Origin: a virus
Length of the DNA stretch: 25,720 bases
Direction: 5' to 3' (one strand)
Virus record (IMG/VR): IMGVR_UViG_3300010368_000095
Span: 1 to 25,720 of that record
In this document: positions 19,674-25,720 of the stretch, piece by piece
How positions within the stretch are numbered: the first letter of the stretch is position 1
How the letters are laid out: every line of letters begins with the position of its first letter
The notes under the pieces: generated by a model
Seen by the model: only the letters and a program-made list of their open reading frames with translations
Database searches by the model: none
What the model was told of the DNA's origin: nothing
Program-made: the position numbers and the translations under genes

Positions 19674-20486
19674 ATGGCAAATTCAATCGACACAGCCTTC
19701 ATCAAGCAGTTCGAGTCCGATGTGCATTTAGCGTATCAGCGTATGGGTTCTAAACTGCGTAACACAGTTAGGTCTACCAATGTAACTGGTAGCGTAGCTA
19801 GGTTCCAAAAAATTGGTTCTGGTGAAGCATCAACTAAATCTCGTAACGGTATGGTTACTCCTATGGAGCTAGCGCACACAACCGTTGAAGCAACAATGGC
19901 TGACTACTATGCCGCTGAATACATTGATAAACTCGATGAGTTAAAAATAAATATCAATGAGCGTCAAGCAGTAGCGCAATCTGCAGCAGCGGCTCTTGGT
20001 CGTAAGACAGATGCAATAATTGTTGCGGCCCTAGATGCTGGTGCAAATAGTACACAAATCCATGACACAAGTTCTGCTGTAGAAAAAGCTGACTTGCTTT
20101 CATTGTTTGAAACTATGGGCGCAGCAGAAGTACCAGAAGATGGTCAAAGATATTTAGCAATGCACCCTAAAGGTTTTGCTGATTTATTCTTAATCACAGA
20201 GTTTGCATCGTCAGACTTTGTTGGTGACCAAAATCTACCATTTGCTGGTGGCATGACAATGAAGAAGTTCTTAGGCTTTAATATATTCTCAACAGCAGCA
20301 ATAGCTGGTGGTAAGAATATGGCTTACCATACTTCAGCTATTGGTCTTGGTATCAACGCTGATGTTTCTACAGAGGTAAACTATATCCCTGAGAAAGCTT
20401 CTCATCTCACCACTTCAATGATGTCAATGGGGTCTGTTGCAATAGACGACAATGGTATCTACGAAGTTCTTGACAATAACGGATAA
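19674..20486 (+). CDS. Major capsid protein
   Basis: The protein has 270 residues from ATG 19674, set by AAGGAAA ten bases upstream; the in-frame TTG at 19656 lies before that site and is not used. The protein starts MANSIDTAFIKQFESDVHLA, contains 'SVARFQKIGSGEASTKSRNG' and 'DYYAAEYIDKLDELKININE', then 'ALGRKTDAIIVAALDAG' and 'ADLFLITEFASSDFVG'. This series is typical of HK97-fold capsid proteins of T7-like and related marine podoviruses. It assembles the icosahedral shell on the scaffold encoded just before. The 88-base leader between 19585 and the start contains a TTGACT (19608-19613) but no convincing -10. Confidence 0.88.
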   Translation: MANSIDTAFIKQFESDVHLAYQRMGSKLRNTVRSTNVTGSVARFQKIGSGEASTKSRNGMVTPMELAHTTVEATMADYYAAEYIDKLDELKININERQAVAQSAAAALGRKTDAIIVAALDAGANSTQIHDTSSAVEKADLLSLFETMGAAEVPEDGQRYLAMHPKGFADLFLITEFASSDFVGDQNLPFAGGMTMKKFLGFNIFSTAAIAGGKNMAYHTSAIGLGINADVSTEVNYIPEKASHLTTSMMSMGSVAIDDNGIYEVLDNNG

Positions 20487-20504
20487 TAAAGGAAGGACTT
20501 TAAA

Positions 20505-20768
20505 ATGGCTTATGCGGCAAGCGGACTCTCTAGATTAAGTGGAGATTCAAATGGCAATTTTTGGCGTTATACGACCACGGATGCTATTGCTACTGTTAAT
20601 ACTGCTGGTTACTTTAATGATGCGGCTAATATGTTAGCTGTTCGTGATTTAATTTGTGTGCATGATACTAACGTGCCAACAACAAATTTTGTAACTGTGT
20701 TAAGTAATACTGGTAGTGTTGTTGACGTTTCTGACGGCACTGCTGTAGCAGAAACAGACGGCGATTAG
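20505..20768 (+). CDS. Small capsid-associated protein (possible decoration protein)
   Basis: The protein has 87 residues, preceded by AAGGAAGGA. It starts MAYAASGLSRLSGDSNGNFW and continues 'RYTTTDAIATVNTAGYFNDA'. Small beta-rich proteins with 'WrYtTtDa.atv.taGYFn.a..ml.v.D.i' are common directly after the capsid gene in marine and other phages. They are thought to sit on the capsid as decoration or stabilising proteins; this role is inferred. The acidic C-terminus (DGTAVAETDGD) is typical. A strong hairpin follows the stop by four bases. Confidence 0.7.
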   Translation: MAYAASGLSRLSGDSNGNFWRYTTTDAIATVNTAGYFNDAANMLAVRDLICVHDTNVPTTNFVTVLSNTGSVVDVSDGTAVAETDGD

Positions 20769-20772
20769 AGGA

Positions 20773-20796
20773 TTAGGGGGCTTAACAGCCCCCTAA
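20773..20796 (+). terminator. Perfect 10-bp hairpin after the capsid genes
   Basis: TTAGGGGGCT (20773-20782) and AGCCCCCTAA (20787-20796) enclose TAAC. It lies between the abundant head genes and the tail genes, the position of the T7 Tphi terminator. The bases that follow are ATTACAT, not a T run, so it probably acts as a partial terminator or as an mRNA-stabilising 3' end. It also leaves no free ribosome site before the next ATG at 20804. Confidence 0.6.
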
Positions 20797-20803
20797 ATTA
20801 CAT

Positions 20804-21388
20804 ATGGCAACAGCAGCAAACTCATCGATTGATGTTTCTTCAAGAGCTTTAATATTGATAGGGGCAGAACCTATTACATCTTTTGAGGATTCTACTAATG
20901 AAGCACTAGTTGCTTCTAATATGTATGAAGATATAGCAAGGGCGGCATTAACAAATTGTCGGTGGCGTTTTGCAACAGAGCAAGCACAGCTTAATTTATT
21001 GTCTGATGCTCCAACAGGTAGATATGATGCAGCATATCAATTACCATCAAATTTAATAATGTTACACGCAGTTACAGTAAATGATTTTCCTATAGATTAT
21101 CAAACTTATGGGGATAAAGTATTCTGTGATGCAAGCAGTACAGAGACTTTGATTGCTGATTATACATTTAGAGCATTGGAAGTTGATTGGCCTTCGTATT
21201 TTACAATAGCTGTTGAATATACTTTAGCTAGTATGTTTGCAGTTTCTATAGCTAGAGATACATCTATGGCTAGTATGATGGAAGACAAGGCTGCAATATC
21301 TATGGCTAAAGCTAGAGCAAGTGACTCTCAGCAACAAACAACTAGGAAATTTAATACCAGTAGGTTTATTACTCAAAGGCGTAGCTAA
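20804..21388 (+). CDS. Tail tubular protein A (T7 gp11-like)
   Basis: The protein has 194 residues, close to T7 gp11 (196). Family landmarks are 'DVSSRALILIGAEPITSFED' near the N-terminus, 'NMYEDIARAALTNCRWRFAT', 'AAYQLPSNLIMLHAV' and the late 'YTLASMFAVSIARD'. This gatekeeper ring binds the portal and the tail nozzle. It begins eight bases after the hairpin at 20773-20796, without a visible Shine-Dalgarno. The stop overlaps the tail tubular B start by one base (TAATG), as expected for this conserved pair. Confidence 0.9.
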   Translation: MATAANSSIDVSSRALILIGAEPITSFEDSTNEALVASNMYEDIARAALTNCRWRFATEQAQLNLLSDAPTGRYDAAYQLPSNLIMLHAVTVNDFPIDYQTYGDKVFCDASSTETLIADYTFRALEVDWPSYFTIAVEYTLASMFAVSIARDTSMASMMEDKAAISMAKARASDSQQQTTRKFNTSRFITQRRS

Positions 21389-23973
21389 TGCGGAAAGTTC
21401 GAGTACCAGTAAATAATTTCCAATTTGGTGAAATAAGTCCGTCAGCAATATCAAGAACAGACTCTGCGGTATATGCAGCATCGGCTCAACGTGTAGAAAA
21501 CTTTTTACTTAGAAGTGAGGGTGGTGTTATTAAACGTGCTGGCACAGAGCGTGTGTATGAATATGATATTACTGTAGAGCAAACATCATTTACTATAACT
21601 GTTTCTGATTATGCTAATATTGCAGTTGGTACTCAAATAAAGTTTTTAACCCATGATGGAACAGAGATTACATTAGAGTCTGAAACTTCTAGTGGTAGTA
21701 GTCCATCTGCGTCTTCTGGTAACACTCATTACTTTAGACCTAATGAAAGTAATAATACTACTGCTGATAATATTTATACAGCTATTAATGCAATATCAGG
21801 ATTTACAGTAGCTAATCCTTCTGCAGCAGTTGTTACTGTTGTAAGAGATTATCCTCAATCTGGTACAAATTTAACAGTAAGTACAACAGATAGTACACGT
21901 TTAACTGTTACTAATTTTACTGGTGGTAGTGATACTCAAAGCAGATTAATTCCTTTTATATTTTCTGATGATGAACAATATATAGTATCAATAGAAAATG
22001 CTAAGTTAAGAGTATTCCGTGTAGTGCAATCAACTGGTGTTACAAGTTTAGTTTCTACATTAACTGCTGATGTAGATACTAATGCTATACCATTTGATGA
22101 TGCGTATATTCATGAGTATTCGTTTGCTCAAAGCGGTGACATTATGTGGATATGTCATTCGCTGTTTCAACCAAGATTATTAGTTCGTACAGGCGCAACA
22201 TCTTTTCAGTTAGAAGTAAAAGCGTTTGATAGTTTAACGTCAGGGTCAACAGTAACAGATACATTCCAACCTTATTATTATTTTCAAGACACAGGTGTTA
22301 CACTATCAGTTAATGCAACTGCAGCTGGCACAGGTAAAACTTTAACAACTAGTGCTGATTACTTTGTATCAGGTCATGTTGGTACACGTTTTAAATACCA
22401 TGATTCTGAAATACTTATAACTGCTGTAACAAATGCAACAACAGCTACAGGTACAATACTTAAAACATTACAACAAACACTTATAAACAATGCGTTTAGA
22501 ACAGCATCAGGTAGTGACGTAGTAGAAGTAACTCATGTTGGTCATGGTTTTGTAGGTGGTGAAACAATTACTATATCTGATGCAGCTTCAGTTGGCGGTA
22601 TATCTACTTCTAATTTAAATAATGCAGAATCTATAACATCTATTATAGACGAAAATACATATACGTTTACAGCTAATGGTACAGCTAATGCGAGTGAAGA
22701 TGGTGGTGGTGCAGCTATTAAAATAACTACAGGAGCTGCAACATTAGAATGGCAAGAGCAAACCTTCTCGAGTGTGAGAGGTTTCCCTGTAGCGGTTACG
22801 TTCCATGAAAATAGACTAGTATTTGGCGGCACTTCCTCCCAACCTGACGCCATTTGGATGTCTAAGACAGGTGAATATTGGAACTTTGATGTTGGTGAAG
22901 CTAACGATACAGACTCAATTCAACTCATTGCCGCTACAGGTGAGGTAAATGAAATACGTCATTTGATTTCTAACAGAGACTTACAAATATTTACAGCGTC
23001 TAACGAACTGTTTGTACCTACATTTCTAGGTAATGCTATTACACCTACTAACGCTCAGTTAAGAAAACAAACTCCGTATGGTTCTGAGTGGATTCGTCCT
23101 GAGTCTTTAGATGGTGCTACTATATTTGTGCAAAAAAATGGTGCTATTGTTAGAGAGTATTTGTTTTCTGATGCAGAAGATTCTTATACATCTTCATCTA
23201 TTTCTTCTATATCATCGCATCTTATTAAGACTCCTGTTGAGCAAACAGCACTTCGAGGTGCTATAAATCGTAATGAGTCTTATTTATTTATTACAAATAA
23301 TGATGGCACGATTGCAGTATTTAATTCTAATAGAACAGAAAAACGTGCTGGGTGGGTAGAGTTTACAACTCGAGGAATGTTTAAGTCTGTAGTTGCAATA
23401 GATGATAAAGTATTTTGTAACATTGTTATTGATACTGGTGCTGGTACACAGAAAATGATTTTGTGTGAATTTAAAGATACAGTTAATTTAGATGTAGCTA
23501 AAACATATACTAGTACAACAGGCTCATTTTCAGTTAGTTCAGAGTTTGCAAATGGTGCAACAGTAAGTGTTATAAGTAATACTAACTATTATGGCGATGT
23601 AGTTGTTGGTAGTGGTAACGCTGATGTATCTTCTGTTGAAGCTATAACTACAGCAGAAATAGGATATAAGTTTGACGTTACATTAAAAACAAATCCTTTA
23701 GATTTTAGTGCAGACAATGGGCCAGTTACAGGATTACCTCGAGCATTAGGTAGTGTTTTCCTTGATTTAAATAGTACACTTGCAGTAAGTGTAAACAACA
23801 CAGCATTAACAATACGTCAGGTTACAGATGATATGTCTAAGATAAGAACACCTGTTACTGGTAAAAAAGAATTTAGATTACTTGGTTATAGCAATGACCC
23901 ACAGATAGAAATAACTCAGAGTGAACCATTGCCAATACAAGTTAATGGTCTTGTTGCGGAGGTAATTATATAA
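21388..23973 (+). CDS. Tail tubular protein B (T7 gp12-like nozzle)
   Basis: The 861 residues are of the same size class as T7 gp12 (794). The start 'VPVNNFQFGEISPSAISRTD' and 'NFLLRSEGGVIKRAGTERVY' is the usual opening of the family ('n...GevsP.l.gR.D...y...........n....+GG...RpGt..v'). Later stretches are 'VRGFPVAVTFHENRLVFGGT', 'PDAIWMSKTGEYWNF', 'DTDSIQLIAATGEVNEIRHL' and 'TPYGSEWIRPESLDGATIFV'. The protein is beta-rich throughout and forms the tail nozzle below the gp11-like ring. Its sequence is more Ser/Thr-rich than average at 60-170. It is coupled to both neighbours by 1-base overlaps. Confidence 0.92.
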   Translation: MRKVRVPVNNFQFGEISPSAISRTDSAVYAASAQRVENFLLRSEGGVIKRAGTERVYEYDITVEQTSFTITVSDYANIAVGTQIKFLTHDGTEITLESETSSGSSPSASSGNTHYFRPNESNNTTADNIYTAINAISGFTVANPSAAVVTVVRDYPQSGTNLTVSTTDSTRLTVTNFTGGSDTQSRLIPFIFSDDEQYIVSIENAKLRVFRVVQSTGVTSLVSTLTADVDTNAIPFDDAYIHEYSFAQSGDIMWICHSLFQPRLLVRTGATSFQLEVKAFDSLTSGSTVTDTFQPYYYFQDTGVTLSVNATAAGTGKTLTTSADYFVSGHVGTRFKYHDSEILITAVTNATTATGTILKTLQQTLINNAFRTASGSDVVEVTHVGHGFVGGETITISDAASVGGISTSNLNNAESITSIIDENTYTFTANGTANASEDGGGAAIKITTGAATLEWQEQTFSSVRGFPVAVTFHENRLVFGGTSSQPDAIWMSKTGEYWNFDVGEANDTDSIQLIAATGEVNEIRHLISNRDLQIFTASNELFVPTFLGNAITPTNAQLRKQTPYGSEWIRPESLDGATIFVQKNGAIVREYLFSDAEDSYTSSSISSISSHLIKTPVEQTALRGAINRNESYLFITNNDGTIAVFNSNRTEKRAGWVEFTTRGMFKSVVAIDDKVFCNIVIDTGAGTQKMILCEFKDTVNLDVAKTYTSTTGSFSVSSEFANGATVSVISNTNYYGDVVVGSGNADVSSVEAITTAEIGYKFDVTLKTNPLDFSADNGPVTGLPRALGSVFLDLNSTLAVSVNNTALTIRQVTDDMSKIRTPVTGKKEFRLLGYSNDPQIEITQSEPLPIQVNGLVAEVII

Positions 23974-24512
23974 TGGACCCATTTACAATGATGGCAATAG
24001 GCGGCTCTGCGCTTTCTGCTTTTGGACAAATACAATCTGGTCGAGCAGCAGCTGGACAAGCTTTGCAAAGTGCAGAGTTAGAATTAATTAATCGTGACCT
24101 TATGGCAGTACAAGCAAAACAATCTGCAAAAGCAAGACTTGACCAATATGAAATAGAAACAGCTACTAACAGAGGTCTGTTTTCTGCGCTTGGACGATTA
24201 GATGACCCAAGTATGAAAGCATTTTTTGATGCACAAGATAGAATTATAGGCGAAGATTTAAAAAGAATATCAGCACAAACTAATATTGAAATGACTAATG
24301 TTTCTATAAAGGCTGCTGGTTTAAGAGCTAAATCTAAAAATGTAATGAGGTCAGCTACTGTTGGTGCAATGGGTACATTGCTTCAAGGCATGAACTCATG
24401 GAATCAAGCAAGGCCAGCAGAACCAAAAATTACACCATCAACTCCACCGCCTATGCGTAACAATCAATATAGACAAACTTTACTAAAAAGAATTTTTGAT
24501 ACTAGAGGTTAA
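23973..24512 (+). CDS. Internal virion protein (T7 gp14-like)
   Basis: The protein has 179 residues (T7 gp14 has 196). It opens with a small-residue hydrophobic segment (MMAIGGSALSAFGQIQSGRA), then a long amphipathic helix with 'QALQSAELELINRDLMAVQA' and 'GLFSALGRLDDPSMKAFFDA', and a second hydrophobic stretch 'ATVGAMGTLLQG'. This hairpin-like layout matches gp14-type core proteins that are ejected into the outer membrane at infection. The position between tail tubular B and a large gp15-like gene agrees. The start overlaps the preceding stop by one base. Confidence 0.8.
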   Translation: MDPFTMMAIGGSALSAFGQIQSGRAAAGQALQSAELELINRDLMAVQAKQSAKARLDQYEIETATNRGLFSALGRLDDPSMKAFFDAQDRIIGEDLKRISAQTNIEMTNVSIKAAGLRAKSKNVMRSATVGAMGTLLQGMNSWNQARPAEPKITPSTPPPMRNNQYRQTLLKRIFDTRG

Positions 24513-24514
24513 TT

Positions 24515-25720
24515 ATGCCAGTCTTAAGACAAAAAACTCAAAACATAAATAGACCAATAAATGTTGCGCGTGTAGATACAGGTGAAGCTGAGTTGTGGCA
24601 AACTATATCTGCTAATGCACAACAAATGTCTGAAACAGCATTTAAAAATTTAGCTGATAAATCTTTAGAAGAAGCTGTTGAGTTAGGTCAATCGGCTGAC
24701 AATGCGCGAGTAACTACTATTAATCCAGCGACAGGTAAGCCAGAAGCATTAGATGCATATGATTTAAACCCTCGAGCACAACAAGCTTATAATAGAGTAA
24801 TACAACAAAGGTTTGAAACTTCTATTAGCAATGAAATAAAGTTAAAAGCTAAAGAACTTTCTATGATTGAAAATATTTCTCCTGATTTATATTCAGAAAA
24901 AATGTCTCAATACTTAGAAGAAATGATTAATAGTGCTTCTAGTGGTCAATATAAAAATATGATAGAAGAAACAGGTACATTTTACCTAGCTTCTACTAAA
25001 ATGAATTTAATAGAAACAAGACGTAGAGAACAAAAAATAAAAAATAAACAATTTTTTATAACTAATCATACAGAAGTATTAAAAAGTTTTCAAGATTTAG
25101 ATGCTAATGATAGGATTTTAGCGTATGAAAAATTAATAGCAGATATAGATTTACAAATAGAAGCTGACCCTAATTCATATTCTGGTCCAGAAATTAATGC
25201 TTTAAAAAAGAATGCTGAAGAAGCTTTTTGGATTGCTTCTGTTAATGAAGATATGGAAAATACTAATTTTAAAACAGTAGCAGAATTTAATAATTATGTT
25301 TTAAAATTAGGTAGTGGTAGTAGAATTTTTGGTGTTGGTAAGCCCCCCGAATATTTGCAAATTAATTTAGCTAAACATGCTAATAGTTTATCGTTCCAAT
25401 ATAAAACTGAAATTCAAAATAATATGGATAGACGTTTTAATTATGTTGTAGAAAAATTAAAACAAAAAGATATTTTAATTGATAGTATTTTTCCTGAAAT
25501 GGTATTTGGTAAAATACCTGAAGAAGGAATAAGGGTGAGTCGTTCTGATAGAATTGAATCTGCATTAGAATATTTTGGAACAATGATGGATGAAAGGAGA
25601 GCATTTTTAGCTGAAAAAGCAGAAAGATTCCCCGATTCAAGATTTAGTAATTTAGATAAAAAAGTAACTAATGAAGCGCAATTATTATTAAGTTACGCTA
25701 TTTCTCTTAATAAAGATACA
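24515..25720 (+). CDS. Internal virion protein, T7 gp15-like (3' end outside window)
   Basis: From ATG 24515 (AGAGGT seven bases upstream) the frame stays open for 402 codons to the window end. The protein starts MPVLRQKTQNINRPINVARV, is almost wholly helical and charged, and has an early 'ALDAYDLNPRAQQAYNRVIQ', a segment typical of large phage internal core proteins. No transglycosylase motif is seen in the visible part. By position after the gp14-like gene it corresponds to T7 gp15, part of the ejected trans-envelope channel. Base composition becomes much more A-rich here than in the head genes. Confidence 0.7.
   Translation, partial: MPVLRQKTQNINRPINVARVDTGEAELWQTISANAQQMSETAFKNLADKSLEEAVELGQSADNARVTTINPATGKPEALDAYDLNPRAQQAYNRVIQQRFETSISNEIKLKAKELSMIENISPDLYSEKMSQYLEEMINSASSGQYKNMIEETGTFYLASTKMNLIETRRREQKIKNKQFFITNHTEVLKSFQDLDANDRILAYEKLIADIDLQIEADPNSYSGPEINALKKNAEEAFWIASVNEDMENTNFKTVAEFNNYVLKLGSGSRIFGVGKPPEYLQINLAKHANSLSFQYKTEIQNNMDRRFNYVVEKLKQKDILIDSIFPEMVFGKIPEEGIRVSRSDRIESALEYFGTMMDERRAFLAEKAERFPDSRFSNLDKKVTNEAQLLLSYAISLNKDT

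Noticed and set aside
1-25720. Looked for tRNA genes, CRISPR arrays, integrases, insertion sequences and toxin-antitoxin pairs.
   Set aside because: No cloverleaf-like sequence, regular spaced repeats, recombinase or transposase motifs were seen by eye; a tRNAscan or profile search was not possible.

Overview
This window is a piece of a tailed-phage genome. The structural genes follow the T7/podovirus plan: a gp8-like head-tail connector, a scaffold, the major capsid protein, tail tubular proteins A and B, and gp14/gp15-like internal virion proteins. The DNA is AT-rich. The three-TM holin of the gene-transfer-agent family, the DUF7483/SPRY-type tail protein and the short 'MPKKKGLYAN' protein all point to a marine phage, probably of an alphaproteobacterium; that host is an inference. 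I see no integrase, tRNA, CRISPR array, DNA polymerase or RNA polymerase in the window, and the genome continues beyond both ends.

Layout. (1) Positions 1-6267, rightward: the end of a receptor-binding or tail structural gene, a tail-fibre-assembly-like gene, two secreted or membrane proteins whose reading frames overlap at a signal peptide, a run of small genes (a 46-aa peptide, an SNase-like nuclease, a DUF6321-type protein, a TM plus coiled-coil protein), and a lysis pair (holin, M15 peptidase). A terminator hairpin follows. (2) Positions 6219-12581, leftward: an early replication and recombination operon. In transcription order it has a 137-aa protein, two tiny ORFs, a 38-aa membrane peptide, a DUF932 protein, zinc-ribbon and DUF6378 proteins, an XRE regulator, a CxxC protein, a PDDEXK nuclease, an HTH protein, a replication initiator split into two genes, a possible helicase loader, a YqaJ/lambda-type exonuclease, an Erf annealing protein, a protein with an SSB-like acidic tail, and a small HTH protein. 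(3) Positions 12582-13245: a 664-bp region without intact genes, full of inverted repeats. (4) Positions 13246-25720, rightward: the late packaging and virion operon from small terminase to a gp15-like protein cut by the window end.

How it fits together. Exonuclease, Erf and the SSB-tail protein form a Red-like recombination module. The split initiator has two identical 15-bp palindromic repeats around an AT-rich stretch inside its linker, the arrangement of the lambda O origin, so I propose an origin at about 8900-8985. The same 12-mer occurs once more, in a large palindrome upstream of the small terminase gene.

The most unusual region is 12456-12948. It is an imperfect inverted duplication: the leader and first codons of the 137-aa gene reappear on the other strand as a decayed, stop-interrupted copy. 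Between the two copies lies a central 195-nt segment that can fold into one long stem. Other points of interest are several very small genes (11598-12109), a recurrent GGAGAACACA ribosome-binding leader on early genes, an HExxH protein next to the terminase genes, and a terminator stem built from the CPHCGG codons of an opposing gene.
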